Shown here: piece after piece, positions 1 through 8,837 of the stretch
How the letters are laid out: each line of letters opens with the position of its first letter
Numbering within the stretch: the stretch's first letter is position 1
Assembly: GCA_903879335.1 (NCBI GenBank)
Contig: CAIRLC010000019.1
Span: forward strand, 186,001 to 250,000
Direction: 5' to 3'
DNA: 64,000 bases
Source of the DNA: an uncultured Pseudomonadota bacterium
GTDB lineage: Bacteria > Pseudomonadota > Gammaproteobacteria > Steroidobacterales > Steroidobacteraceae
Translations under genes and position numbers: made by a program
The notes under the pieces: model-generated
Databases searched by the model: none
What the model was told of the DNA's origin: nothing
What the model saw: only the letters and a program-made list of their open reading frames with translations

Positions 1-2348
1 TCCGGACCGAAGTGCTTGGTTTGATGAAGGCGCAAAACGTTAAGAACACGGTCATTGTGCCGGTCGGCGCCAAGGGCGGTTTTGTCTGCCGACGACTCCC
101 TGCCAATCGGGAAGATCAGGCCCGCGAGGTGGTGTCCTGCTATCGCACTTTCATCCATTCATTATTGGATCTGACCGATAATATTGTGGAAGGCCGTGTT
201 GTCCCGCCCCCTAATACGGTTCGGATCGACCCCGACGATTCATATCTCGTCGTTGCTGCCGATAAAGGTACGGCATCTTTTTCGGATGTGGCGAATGCGA
301 TCTCAGAAGAACGCGGCTTCTGGCTCGGTGATGCTTTCGCGTCAGGTGGGTCGGCAGGGTACGACCACAAGAAGATGGCGATTACCTCCCGCGGAGCCTG
401 GGAGTGCGTCAAACGCCATTTCCGCGAGATGGGCATTGACACTCAGAGTCAGGCTTTCTCAGTGGCAGGCATCGGCGATATGTCGGGTGACGTTTTCGGC
501 AACGGCCTGACACGCTCCCCGCACGCACGGCTTGTCGCTGCGTTTAATCACCAGCACATATTCATCGATCCGAGCCCAGATCCAAAACAGGCTTTCGAGG
601 AACGGTGCCGCTTATTTAATCTGCCGCGATCCACATGGGCCGATTACGACGCAAAACTGATATCCAAAGGTGGCTCGATCCAGTCGCGTGCGGCCAAATC
701 GATTTCACTGAGCCTCGAGGCCCGCGCACTCTTAGGCATCGACAGCGAAACTGCATCGCCAAACGATGTCGTTCGGGCAATTTTGAAGCTGAATGTCGAT
801 CTGCTTTGGAACGGTGGCATTGGCACCTACGTGAAAGCGAGCTCGGAGTCACACGGTGCAGTCGGCGACCGTGCGAATGATGCAGTAAGGATTGATGGTC
901 GAGAGTTGCGCTGCAAGGTCGTCGGCGAAGGCGGGACCCTCGGTTTTTCGCAGTTGGGCCGAGTCGAATACGCCCTCTCGGGTGGACGAATCAATACCGA
1001 CTTTATCGACAATTCCGGCGGCGTAAATTGCTCCGACCTTGAGGTCAACATTAAGATTCTGCTGCGCATAGCGGCAGATCAACGCGGACTTAAGCGATCA
1101 TCCCGCAATAAGTTGTTGGCTCAAATGACGGATGAGGTTGCGACGCTCGTTCTACGCAACAACTATCTTCAGACTCAGGCGCTCAGTGTTCTTGAGGCTC
1201 GTTCAGTGGATCGCGCCGGAGAACACCTACACGCGATCAGTGTCTTAGAGCGCGCGGTCGATCTCAGCCGCGCGATTGAATACTTACCGACTGACGCTGC
1301 CGTCGTAGAGCGCGCTTCGCGAGGCCGGGGTCTTACCCGGCCTGAGTTGGCCATCCTGTTGAGCTACTCCAAGATTTGGCTGAACCAGCAGATTGTTGAA
1401 TCCGATGTCCCTGAAGATCCTTATCTATCCAATGAGCTGGAACGTTACTTCCCACCAGAATTGGGACGTCGCTGTCGCGATCTCATGGACGCGCATCCGC
1501 TGCGGCGCGAAATCATTGCTACCGCGACCACGAATAGCGTTATCAATCGCATGGGGCCGGTATTCGTGATCCGCGCGGCCGAGGATACGGGTGCCACGGT
1601 GGGTTCGATTGTGCGCGCCTATGCGATCGCGCGAGAAACCACCGGGATGCGTGATATTTGGGGGGCGATTGAAGGACTCGACAATCGAGTCCCAGCGGCC
1701 ATTCAAGTCGAAATGTCGACCGCGACGACGCGTGCGCTGAAACTGGCAACCCATTGGGTGCTGGCGCACCGGCGCTCTCTCGCCGTGGCTGAGAATGTCG
1801 CAGCACTCCGGCCTAGCCTCACGTCACTGGCTGCGCTTTCTCCGGATTTGCTGTGCGGAAATATTGAGAAGCGGGTCAGTGCGATCCGCGACCGACTGTT
1901 GGGCGCGGGCGTCCCGGAACTCTTGGCCGTGGGTGTGGCTCAACTCGAACTCCTGCCGGGTGCCTTCGACGTCGCCGAACTAGCCGCTGCGCTGAAGCGC
2001 CCACTGGAGACCGTCGCGCGTGTTTATCTCAAGCTCGCGAGTGATTTGGGTCTCGACGAACTCGGAGTCGCCATCGATTCCCTCACCACGCATAGCCACT
2101 GGCAATCGGTCGCCCGCTCTTCTCTACGGGAGGACCTACACCGCTTGCGTCGCGCGTTGACTCAAAAGGTGCTCAGCAGCAAGACCCTAGCGGATCCGGT
2201 TCGACTGACGAGCACTTGGATGGCGTCGAACCAGCGGGGGGTCGAACACTTTCGAGGTATCGCGACCGACATCCAATCGTCCGGCACGATGGATTTCGCA
2301 ACCTTATCGGTCGCACTGCAAGCATTGCGCCGACTTGGCACAGCCTGA
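1..2348 (+). CDS. NAD-specific glutamate dehydrogenase, large class, C-terminal part (5' truncated by window edge)
   Basis: Oxidatively deaminates glutamate to 2-oxoglutarate with NAD in the cytoplasm. The reading frame is open from base 3, so the GTG at 12 is an internal codon and the gene starts outside the window. About 781 residues remain of a family usually near 1,600. Visible family signatures are VPVGAKGGF at the left end, ADKGTASFSD, the segment GFWLGDAFASGGS followed by GYDHKKM, and GIGDMSGDVFGNG. The C-terminal helical domain typical of the large bacterial enzymes follows and the stop is intact. gpmA lies 69 bp downstream with its own candidate promoter, so the two need not be cotranscribed. 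Family assignment is firm; the N-terminal domains cannot be judged. Confidence 0.93.
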   Translation, partial: RTEVLGLMKAQNVKNTVIVPVGAKGGFVCRRLPANREDQAREVVSCYRTFIHSLLDLTDNIVEGRVVPPPNTVRIDPDDSYLVVAADKGTASFSDVANAISEERGFWLGDAFASGGSAGYDHKKMAITSRGAWECVKRHFREMGIDTQSQAFSVAGIGDMSGDVFGNGLTRSPHARLVAAFNHQHIFIDPSPDPKQAFEERCRLFNLPRSTWADYDAKLISKGGSIQSRAAKSISLSLEARALLGIDSETASPNDVVRAILKLNVDLLWNGGIGTYVKASSESHGAVGDRANDAVRIDGRELRCKVVGEGGTLGFSQLGRVEYALSGGRINTDFIDNSGGVNCSDLEVNIKILLRIAADQRGLKRSSRNKLLAQMTDEVATLVLRNNYLQTQALSVLEARSVDRAGEHLHAISVLERAVDLSRAIEYLPTDAAVVERASRGRGLTRPELAILLSYSKIWLNQQIVESDVPEDPYLSNELERYFPPELGRRCRDLMDAHPLRREIIATATTNSVINRMGPVFVIRAAEDTGATVGSIVRAYAIARETTGMRDIWGAIEGLDNRVPAAIQVEMSTATTRALKLATHWVLAHRRSLAVAENVAALRPSLTSLAALSPDLLCGNIEKRVSAIRDRLLGAGVPELLAVGVAQLELLPGAFDVAELAAALKRPLETVARVYLKLASDLGLDELGVAIDSLTTHSHWQSVARSSLREDLHRLRRALTQKVLSSKTLADPVRLTSTWMASNQRGVEHFRGIATDIQSSGTMDFATLSVALQALRRLGTA

Positions 2349-2359
2349 ACACGACAATT

Positions 2360-2388
2360 TTGACTACACGCGCAAGCGCGGCTAACTT
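2360..2388 (+). promoter_or_regulatory. candidate sigma70 promoter for gpmA
   Basis: TTGACT (2360-2365) and TAACTT (2383-2388) are separated by exactly 17 bp, in the short gap before gpmA. The -35 matches 5 of 6 consensus bases but the -10 only about 3 of 6. The spacer contains a small CGCGCAAGCGCG inverted repeat. Prediction by eye only. Confidence 0.35.
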
Positions 2389-2417
2389 GCTGTCGCTTCG
2401 CTACCGGAGATTCGAAC

Positions 2418-3176
2418 GTGGTTGATAAAGCAGGAACACTGGCGTTGGTGCGCCACGGACAGAGTGACTGGAATCTAAAGAATCTGTTCACGGGTTGGAC
2501 AGATGTCGATTTGACGGCGCAAGGACGGGTCGAAGCCGAGGAAGCCGGCCGCCTGCTTGCGGCCGAAGGCATTGATTTTGATAAAGTTTATACGTCTGTG
2601 CTGGTGCGCGCGATCCGTACTGCGAATATCGCCTTGGATGCCATGGATCGACTCTGGCTGCCGGTAGAGCGCGCTTGGCGTTTGAATGAGCGCCACTACG
2701 GCGCGTTGCAGGGGCTCGATAAGGCAGAAACCGTGGCCAAGCATGGGGCGGAACAAGTCAAAATTTGGCGACGGAGTTATGACATTCCGCCGCCGGCATT
2801 GGCGCTCGATGACCCTCGCCACCCACTCGCCGACCGACGCTACCGCGATTTAGATCCATCATTACTGCCAGCAACGGAATCGCTGAAAGACACGCTCGCC
2901 CGCGTAGAACCCCTGTGGAATGACAGCATTGCACCGGCCCTGCGCGCCGGCCGAAATGTCCTTATTTTCGCGCACGGAAACAGCCTACGCGCGATGGTTA
3001 AAATGCTTGATGGCATGAGCGAAGCCGAGATCTTGGAATTCAATATTCCAACCGGTGTACCGATCATTTATGACCTGGCGCCGGATCTGACTTCTCGTGG
3101 GCGACGCTTCTTAGGTGATCCCGCGGCCATTGCAGCGGCGGCCGAAGCTGTCGCGAAACAAACTGAAAAGAAATAA
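2418..3176 (+). CDS. gpmA: 2,3-bisphosphoglycerate-dependent phosphoglycerate mutase
   Basis: Interconverts 3-phosphoglycerate and 2-phosphoglycerate in glycolysis and gluconeogenesis. The protein has 252 residues, the usual size of the cofactor-dependent enzyme. It opens with the phosphohistidine motif [10 protein letters not shown], followed by [12 protein letters not shown], then [11 protein letters not shown], and the second catalytic His in [10 protein letters not shown]. The GTG start is supported by CGGAGA about seven bases upstream. A perfect hairpin follows the stop, facing the convergent ferredoxin gene. Nothing unusual; confidence is high. Confidence 0.95.
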   Translation: MVDKAGTLALVRHGQSDWNLKNLFTGWTDVDLTAQGRVEAEEAGRLLAAEGIDFDKVYTSVLVRAIRTANIALDAMDRLWLPVERAWRLNERHYGALQGLDKAETVAKHGAEQVKIWRRSYDIPPPALALDDPRHPLADRRYRDLDPSLLPATESLKDTLARVEPLWNDSIAPALRAGRNVLIFAHGNSLRAMVKMLDGMSEAEILEFNIPTGVPIIYDLAPDLTSRGRRFLGDPAAIAAAAEAVAKQTEKK

Positions 3177-3184
3177 GGCCGACG

Positions 3185-3209
3185 GAGCCGGCGGCAACCC
3201 CGCCGGCTC
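3185..3209. terminator. hairpin between convergent gpmA and ferredoxin genes
   Basis: A perfect 10-bp stem (GAGCCGGCGG / CCGCCGGCTC) with a 5-base loop lies between two convergent stop codons. On the plus strand no T-run follows. On the minus strand the flank reads TTATTTCTTTT eight bases on, so termination of the ferredoxin transcript is the better-supported role. Probably works in both directions. Confidence 0.65.
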
Positions 3210-3226
3210 ACACGGTCGTCCGAGCC

Positions 3227-3541
3227 TTATTCGTCCGGGCCAACCGCGATCTTGAGTCCATCGAGGGAGTCCGTGAAGGTCACCTGACAGGACAGGCGCG
3301 AATTGGGCTTGTAGCTGCTCAGTTCGCGCAGCAACTCGGTCTCGTCGCCTTGTGCGGCTGGCAATTTAGCCATCCACGACTCGTCGACGTAAATGTGGCA
3401 GGTTGCGCAAGAGCACATGCCGCCGCAAATCGCGGCCATGTCAAAGTCGCCATCGCGCAACGTTTCCATGACGGAAGTACCCGCCCGCGCAGTGACACGG
3501 TGCTCTTTACCCGATCGATCAACGACTACCATCTCAGCCAT
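3227..3541 (-). CDS. adrenodoxin-type [2Fe-2S] ferredoxin
   Basis: Small soluble electron carrier of 104 residues. The cluster ligands follow the C-x5-C-x2-C...C pattern of adrenodoxin-like ferredoxins: Cys39, Cys45 and Cys48 in CGGMCSCATC, and Cys85 in SRLSCQV. Cys43 is an extra cysteine inside the loop. The ORF track starts 19 codons earlier, but the ATG beginning MAEMVVV aligns with family N-termini. Partners of this type usually serve cytochrome P450 or related oxygenases; none is in the window, and the ferredoxin-NADP reductase at 53 kb is only a possible donor. It lies about 100 bp downstream of the pnuC-kinase pair, so cotranscription is possible but not shown. Confidence 0.88.
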   Translation of the reverse strand: MAEMVVVDRSGKEHRVTARAGTSVMETLRDGDFDMAAICGGMCSCATCHIYVDESWMAKLPAAQGDETELLRELSSYKPNSRLSCQVTFTDSLDGLKIAVGPDE

Positions 3542-3641
3542 GCTGCGCTCTCCCATTCGTGTAGACCTGCCGACCAGAGTCTGGCGCGGCGCGCGCATGG
3601 TAGCCGCCTATCGGGATTTCGACCAGTCGGGCGCGCACATA

Positions 3642-4472
3642 TCAGGCCCCAAGACGCTGGATAAGCGCCGCACGCCGCAATTCGGGCACGGTATGCCACG
3701 CATTGGCGACGTCCAACCATAAGGCATGGACTGAATCGAATAGCATCAGCCACGGGGTGATCTCTGCGACTTCAACCCCCCCATAGGACGCTAGGAGCGC
3801 AGCCGATTGCCGCGCCGACAAATTGTGGTAGCCGATGATGCCAGCGAGCTCAAACAAGGGATCACCGCAACCGGCATATTCCCAATCGATGAACCATAAA
3901 TTCTCGCCATCAAGCACGTTCAAGGCATGCAAATCGTTGTGACAAAAGGCAGGACGCTCCGTGCGCCGGCGGCTTTCGCTGCGCTGAACCGCATCCTGCA
4001 AGAGACGACGCGAAACCGGCCCAGACCCCGCACCCGCAGCCGAGAGATATTCGCGAGCCACTGAATCCGCATCAATAGGACGCAATCCCGCCGGAACCGG
4101 CGAATCATGCAATTCGCGCACGCGACGCGCGAGCCGACTCAGCCCGGCCTCGCTGTCGAATAAATCAGCCGAGGCATTGGCTGCCGGCAACCATTGGCTG
4201 ACCAGGATCCCTAGCACGGGGTCGGCGTAAACCACGGCCGGCGCGAAGCCAAGGGCCGCTGCGGCGGCCTGCGCGTCCCGCTCGCCGACCCGGCTGACCA
4301 ATAAGGCATCATCGCCAGGTCCTGCTAAACGAACCGCCCAATCGACGCCGACAGAGGTGACGCGGATGGTTCGATTGATCGCGCCGCCGCTCACTGTCTC
4401 GCAAGCAATACCGGTGGCCAAGGCTTGGCGGCCGGCGCCAAACGACAGCAAGATTGATTCGATTTCCTTCAA
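3642..4472 (-). CDS. APH/choline kinase-fold phosphotransferase, possibly a vitamin (thiamine or nucleoside) kinase
   Basis: A 276-residue aminoglycoside-phosphotransferase-family kinase. The catalytic loop HNDLHALNVL (His178, Asp180, Asn185) and the metal-binding IDWEYAG (Asp196) are intact. It starts eight bases after the pnuC stop, so the two form an operon. That pairing suggests it phosphorylates the vitamin that PnuC brings in, trapping it inside the cell. ThiK-like thiamine kinase, a choline kinase or a nucleoside kinase are all compatible with the sequence. The assigned start is TTG (no good ATG in frame), with a weak ribosome binding site, so translation probably depends on coupling to pnuC. 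Substrate is inference. Confidence 0.75.
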   Translation of the reverse strand: MKEIESILLSFGAGRQALATGIACETVSGGAINRTIRVTSVGVDWAVRLAGPGDDALLVSRVGERDAQAAAAALGFAPAVVYADPVLGILVSQWLPAANASADLFDSEAGLSRLARRVRELHDSPVPAGLRPIDADSVAREYLSAAGAGSGPVSRRLLQDAVQRSESRRRTERPAFCHNDLHALNVLDGENLWFIDWEYAGCGDPLFELAGIIGYHNLSARQSAALLASYGGVEVAEITPWLMLFDSVHALWLDVANAWHTVPELRRAALIQRLGA

Positions 4473-4479
4473 TTTTCGC

Positions 4480-5076
4480 TCATTTCACCGGATTTGTGGC
4501 CCAACTGCGCCAACCCAGCGCCGCCAAGCCGACATAGAGCACATATAATATAGCTGTCAATGGCAATCCTTGCCTTACGCAAAGCCAAGCAATCACACAA
4601 TCAACGGCGATCCACCAAAGCCAATTTTCTCGACGTTTTTTGGCCTGCAGCCCAGTGGCATAGACGCTGGCCCAAGTGGTCCAAGCATCGATTAAAGGGT
4701 CCGCAGAGTGGGTCTCAACGGACAGCCAATGCGCCGTTAACGCAGCAACGAGCGTCATTGCGCCTAGGGCCCAGAGGTTCATGCGCCAGGAGCCATTCGT
4801 GGGTGCCCGCTCAGCATCGGTACGCCTCCAAGCGAACCATCCGTAGACGGCGACGCTCAGAAAATAGGCCTGCAAAGCCGACTGCATATAAAGATGCGCT
4901 TCTGCGAAAACTCGCAGATAGAGCGCCGTGCTGACAAAAGCAAAAGCCCAGCACCAGCGAGATTCGCGAATGGCAAGAACGACATAAGCGAGCCCAAGGC
5001 ACGCAGCGACGACCTCCAGCGGACTCGCGCTGGCGCAGGTCGTTTGCAGCAGACCGATCATGTCAGTGAGCGTCAC
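4480..5076 (-). CDS. PnuC-family vitamin transporter (nicotinamide riboside or thiamine)
   Basis: Inner-membrane facilitator of the PnuC family. Hydrophobic segments include LGLAYVVLAIRESRWCW, the aromatic stretch YMQSALQAYFLSVAVYGW, and the C-terminal helix ending LYVLYVGLAALGWRSW; the WxxW-type aromatic features are typical. The ORF track starts at 5184, but a GTG at 5076 has GAGG eight bases upstream and gives 198 residues beginning close to the first helix; the ATG at 5124 is the alternative. The downstream kinase favours transport coupled to phosphorylation, as known for PnuC with NrtR/NadR or thiamine kinases. Substrate cannot be read from sequence. The promoter must lie in the short gap or inside the divergent phzF-like gene. 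Confidence 0.82.
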   Translation of the reverse strand: MTLTDMIGLLQTTCASASPLEVVAACLGLAYVVLAIRESRWCWAFAFVSTALYLRVFAEAHLYMQSALQAYFLSVAVYGWFAWRRTDAERAPTNGSWRMNLWALGAMTLVAALTAHWLSVETHSADPLIDAWTTWASVYATGLQAKKRRENWLWWIAVDCVIAWLCVRQGLPLTAILYVLYVGLAALGWRSWATNPVK

Positions 5077-5154
5077 AACCAAAGCCTCGGGGTCCACCCA
5101 GTCATGAGCGGAGGCTGATAGCATAGGAACTTGTTCATCTTGAGGTTGTGCCCC

Positions 5155-6063
5155 ATGAGCCAGCGATCGGTCAAGGTTTATCAAGTCGACGTCTTTACGG
5201 ATACCTTGTTTACAGGTAACCCCGCCGGCGTTGTATTGGGTGCCGAGACGCTGAGCGAGGCCGAAATGCAGGCGCTCGCCCGAGAACTCAACAACTCAGA
5301 TTCAGCCTTCGTCCTACCGCCGGATGGCGATGACCACGAAATCATCCTGCGCTTCTTCACCCCGAAGAGCGAAGTGGGTTTCGTCGGCCATGCAACGGTG
5401 GCAGCCCATGTGGCTCGATTGGCGGCTGGCGTCGGCGGCACGGGGAACCTGCGGCAAAAATCGCGGTCCGGCATCCAGCCCATTACAGTCTCCGGCACAC
5501 CCGAAAATCCGCACGTCGCCGTGACGGTGCCGCCGCCGATGTGCCTGCCGCCCATTACCGCGGAACAGAGAGCCGAACTACTTGATATCTTCGGTATCGA
5601 AACCGCAGCCTTGGATGCGAAATGCCCAATTTTGGTCACCAAGCGCGCCACAACACGCCTGATGATCGGGCTGCGCTCCACCGAATTGCTCGCTTCGCTG
5701 GACCCCGACCTGGAGGCGCTGAAGCGATTCACACCGCACGTCGGCGCAGACGGCTACCTGCTGTTCGTGCGTGACGCGCACGGACCCGGCACTTTTGAAG
5801 CACGACTCTTTTCCCCTGTACTCGGCATTGCCGAGGATCCCGTCAGCGGCAACGCCCACGGCATGCTCGGGGCTTACCTCGTCACACAAGGGCTCCTCTC
5901 CGTGCAGGACGGCAAGGCAACTTTAACCGGGCACCAAGGCTCCAGCATGCAACGCCCGGGTAAAGTGGATATTGAGGTCAGCGTCAGCGACGGCGAACCG
6001 ACCCAGATCGTGATCAGCGGCACCGCACGGGTGGTCTTCACGACTGACATTCTGCTCAGCTAA
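5155..6063 (+). CDS. PhzF-family isomerase/epimerase-like protein
   Basis: Member of the PhzF family (diaminopimelate-epimerase fold, two similar halves); 302 residues, normal size. N-terminal VYQVDVFTDTLFTGNPAGVV, the middle FFTPKSEVGFVGHATV and C-terminal EDPVSGNAHG are family hallmarks. The usual catalytic Glu in the SETAF context is replaced here by Asp (NNSDSAFV), which also occurs in some relatives but may change activity. The ATG at 5155, preceded by GAGG, is preferred to the upstream start in the ORF track. No phenazine genes are nearby, so a biosynthetic role in phenazines is unlikely; the real substrate is unknown. Confidence 0.87.
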   Translation: MSQRSVKVYQVDVFTDTLFTGNPAGVVLGAETLSEAEMQALARELNNSDSAFVLPPDGDDHEIILRFFTPKSEVGFVGHATVAAHVARLAAGVGGTGNLRQKSRSGIQPITVSGTPENPHVAVTVPPPMCLPPITAEQRAELLDIFGIETAALDAKCPILVTKRATTRLMIGLRSTELLASLDPDLEALKRFTPHVGADGYLLFVRDAHGPGTFEARLFSPVLGIAEDPVSGNAHGMLGAYLVTQGLLSVQDGKATLTGHQGSSMQRPGKVDIEVSVSDGEPTQIVISGTARVVFTTDILLS

Positions 6064-6073
6064 GACGGCAGCA

Positions 6074-7318
6074 TTAACGCCGAGCCCGCTCAGGCTCGGC
6101 GAGTTCGCCTTCGAACGCGGCAACCACCGCGGTCGCCACCGAATTACCAATCACATTAGTCGCGCTGCGTCCCATATCAAGGAATTGATCGACCGCGAGA
6201 ATGAGCACTAGCCCTGCTTCCGGTATACCGAAGTGGGCCAGTGTTGCGGCGATCACCACGAGCGATGCCCGCGGCACACCAGCCATCCCTTTGCTCGTCA
6301 CCATCAATAACAACAGCATCGTGATTTGCTGCGAGACAGACAGAGCGATACCGTAAGCCTGCGCAATAAATAGCGTGGCAAAAGTGCAATACATCATCGA
6401 ACCATCGAGATTGAACGAATAACCGAGCGGCAATACAAAACTCGCGATTCGGCCTGAGACTCCAAATCGTTCTAACTGCGATAGCGTCTTCGGATAGGCG
6501 GCTTCCGAACTGGCTGTTGAAAAGGCCAGTAAGACGGGCTCACGGAGTAGCGGGATGAGTTGCAAGATGCGCCGCCCCAACACGACGCTCCCCAACGCCA
6601 GCAGAATTCCCCAGAGCGTAATCAGCGATAGATAAAAGCCACCGACAAAACGTCCATAAGTTGCCAGTACGCCAAAGCCATGCTGAGCGACCACAGCCGT
6701 GATCGCCGCAAACACCGCAATCGGGGCGAATAGCATCACATACGATGTCATCTTCAACATCGCTTGCGCGATATCGTCAAGCACCCCGACCAATCGACTG
6801 ACGCGAGCACCAAGCGACGCCAGTGCAGTGCCTAAAAAACCTGAAAAAATAACGATCTGCAGAATCTCATTATTTGCCATCGCTTCTGCGATCGACTTCG
6901 GCACCAAATGCGTCACAAAGTCTTTGAGTGTCATCGCGGTTGCGTGGACCCCGCTATCGATGCCAGCCTCGGGCAAAGCAAACCCAGCCCCAACGCCGGG
7001 CGCAATCCAGGTCACCATCAAAAGACCGAGCGCCAGAGAGATCAACGACGCGAATAGAAACCATCCAAGCGTCCGTGCCCCGACTCGCCCGAGTTTGGCA
7101 GGCTCGCCCATATGGGCAATACCAACCGTCAGCGTCGATAACACCAAGGGCGCGATGATCATTTTGATGAGTCGCAGGAAAACATCGGTGCCGATTTGGC
7201 AGTACCCCGCAATGAGCTGACGGACAGACTCATCCGGGATGAATGCGTGGATCGATGCGCCTGCAGCAATACCAGCAAGCAGCGCACCTGCGACCACTAA
7301 CGTAAATTTCTTAGCCAT
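6074..7318 (-). CDS. dicarboxylate/amino acid:cation symporter (DAACS family)
   Basis: Sodium- or proton-coupled uptake of dicarboxylates or acidic amino acids across the inner membrane. Family signs include the serine-rich loop TASSEAAYPKT and the following LPLGYSFNLDGSMMY, with about eight hydrophobic segments in 414 residues. The usual SSEAALP is SSEAAYP here. The ATG at 7318 with AGAGGTGAT just upstream is the chosen start; it overlaps the end of the upstream ABC ATPase by eight bases, so the two are translationally coupled. Glutamate uptake would fit the glutamate dehydrogenase nearby, but specificity is not readable. Confidence 0.9.
   Translation of the reverse strand: MAKKFTLVVAGALLAGIAAGASIHAFIPDESVRQLIAGYCQIGTDVFLRLIKMIIAPLVLSTLTVGIAHMGEPAKLGRVGARTLGWFLFASLISLALGLLMVTWIAPGVGAGFALPEAGIDSGVHATAMTLKDFVTHLVPKSIAEAMANNEILQIVIFSGFLGTALASLGARVSRLVGVLDDIAQAMLKMTSYVMLFAPIAVFAAITAVVAQHGFGVLATYGRFVGGFYLSLITLWGILLALGSVVLGRRILQLIPLLREPVLLAFSTASSEAAYPKTLSQLERFGVSGRIASFVLPLGYSFNLDGSMMYCTFATLFIAQAYGIALSVSQQITMLLLLMVTSKGMAGVPRASLVVIAATLAHFGIPEAGLVLILAVDQFLDMGRSATNVIGNSVATAVVAAFEGELAEPERARR
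6078..6101. terminator. hairpin at the convergent phzF-like/symporter junction
   Basis: Perfect 9-bp stem CGCCGAGCC / GGCTCGGCG with a 6-base loop. It overlaps the last codons of the symporter and begins 15 bases after the phzF-like stop. No T-run on either side. Probably terminates the plus-strand transcript. Confidence 0.5.
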
Positions 7319-8837
7319 GATCACCTCTGAGCGCACTCTGGCTGTCAGCGCCACATTTATCAATCACTGCGCGTTCGCGTACGCGCCCGATCCCCTGGCG
7401 AATCTGCAACACTCGCTGGATTTCGGGCACCAGATCTGACGCATGATGCGCAGCGACCAGCAATTGCGTCCCCGCGCGAGCCAGCGCCGACAATAGGCCG
7501 CGGACTTGGAGCCGGAAAGGGGCATCGAGACCCGTCAATGGTTCATCCAGCAACAAGGCTTCCGGCTGGAGTATCAAGGCGCGCGCGAACAGGGCAAGGC
7601 GACGCTGACCATAGGACATTGTGCGCACCGATCCCGTTGGATCACCCGCAAAGCCGACCAGATCAAGAGCTGCGCGAGTGCGCTGCCTTTCGGCGGGCGT
7701 CGCGCGAGTTAACAAGCCGAAACTCAAGCGCTCACCGCTCACCACGAAATCTTCGACGGAGAGATCCTCGAGATATTCCATCTGCAATTCCGGTGAAACG
7801 AAGCCTATACGCCGCCGCCACTCTTCGATGTGCAGACCAATCTCATGTCCGCGCCGTTGAATCCGGCCGCGTGCCGCAAAGGGCAAGAGCCCATAGATGG
7901 CCTGTAGCAACGACGATTTTCCCGAGCCGTTGTCGCCAACGATAGCCCAGTGCTCGCCGGCCTCAATGATCCAATCTAGGTTCTTGATGATCGGCTTGTA
8001 GTCTCGATAAAGCCACGCCCCCTCTAACTCGATGAGCGGCAGTCGCTGCGCGCTCAACGCTGGAAGTGCCGCGCGCGACTGTTGGCCATCTAAGACGAGC
8101 CAGTGCTGCGGCGCCGTTTGCAGGGGGCCGTCGTACGTGATTTGACCCTTGTCCAGTACAAGAGCCCGATCGAAGCACGCTGGAACGTCATCCAGTCGGT
8201 GAGCAGCCAAAACCAATGTCACGCCGCGCTCAGCCAGTCGACACAGTTCCCGGTCGAGTACGCGTCGCGTGCGTGCATCGAGCCCGTTATGCACTTCATC
8301 GAGCAGGACCAGTTGCGGATTCCCGGCCAAGGCACGGGCAATCAAAACGCGCCGCCGTTCGCCGTAGGACAGCGTCAGAAAGCGGCGCCGAGCCAAAGTA
8401 CGCAGCGCAAATCGGGTCATCAGACCACGCACTCGTGCACGTTCGGCCGGCTTGAGACGTTCCACCGGTCGGATCGTGTTGTGTACGCCGGTCCCGATGA
8501 CCCGTTGCACGGTGAAGTTCCAATCATACCGGTAGTATTTGTCTTGCCGCTCCCCCCCGATCAGAGCGACGAGTGGCAGCACGTCTGTCGTGTCCAGCGG
8601 TACGCCACCCCCACTGCAGTAATCGCGACGCTCATCCCCGCCCTCGGTCGGAGTGGGCCAACGTTCGCCTCCCAGGAGTTTTAAGAGCTGCGTTTTACCT
8701 GCGCCATTGGCGCCCAACAAAACCAGCCTAGCGCCCGGCGCGACCGTGAGCGTGAGAGGCCCTAAGACCTGCCGCTCGCCAAGCACGATCCCGGCACGGT
8801 AACAGTCGACTCCGATACCCCTCACACCGCTTGCCAT
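7311..8837 (-). CDS. double ATP-binding-cassette protein, ModF (PhrA)-like
   Basis: A 508-residue protein with two ABC ATPase domains in one chain and no membrane domain. The first Walker A is GANGAGKTQ with signature LSYGERRR; the second is GDNGSGKSS with signature MSYGQRRL and LLLDEPLTGLD. This tandem layout and the YYRYDWNF segment resemble E. coli ModF, a protein of uncertain role encoded next to the molybdate transporter genes. The molybdenum cofactor operon starts only about 1 kb away, on the other strand, which makes a molybdenum-linked role attractive but unproven. It overlaps the upstream MBL gene by 16 bases and the downstream symporter by eight, indicating a three-gene operon. Confidence 0.82.
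   Translation of the reverse strand: MASGVRGIGVDCYRAGIVLGERQVLGPLTLTVAPGARLVLLGANGAGKTQLLKLLGGERWPTPTEGGDERRDYCSGGGVPLDTTDVLPLVALIGGERQDKYYRYDWNFTVQRVIGTGVHNTIRPVERLKPAERARVRGLMTRFALRTLARRRFLTLSYGERRRVLIARALAGNPQLVLLDEVHNGLDARTRRVLDRELCRLAERGVTLVLAAHRLDDVPACFDRALVLDKGQITYDGPLQTAPQHWLVLDGQQSRAALPALSAQRLPLIELEGAWLYRDYKPIIKNLDWIIEAGEHWAIVGDNGSGKSSLLQAIYGLLPFAARGRIQRRGHEIGLHIEEWRRRIGFVSPELQMEYLEDLSVEDFVVSGERLSFGLLTRATPAERQRTRAALDLVGFAGDPTGSVRTMSYGQRRLALFARALILQPEALLLDEPLTGLDAPFRLQVRGLLSALARAGTQLLVAAHHASDLVPEIQRVLQIRQGIGRVRERAVIDKCGADSQSALRGDHG

Noticed and set aside
8103-8684. 193-codon plus-strand ORF inside the ModF-like gene
   Set aside because: Shadow of a real gene with conserved ABC motifs on the other strand; no recognisable domain.
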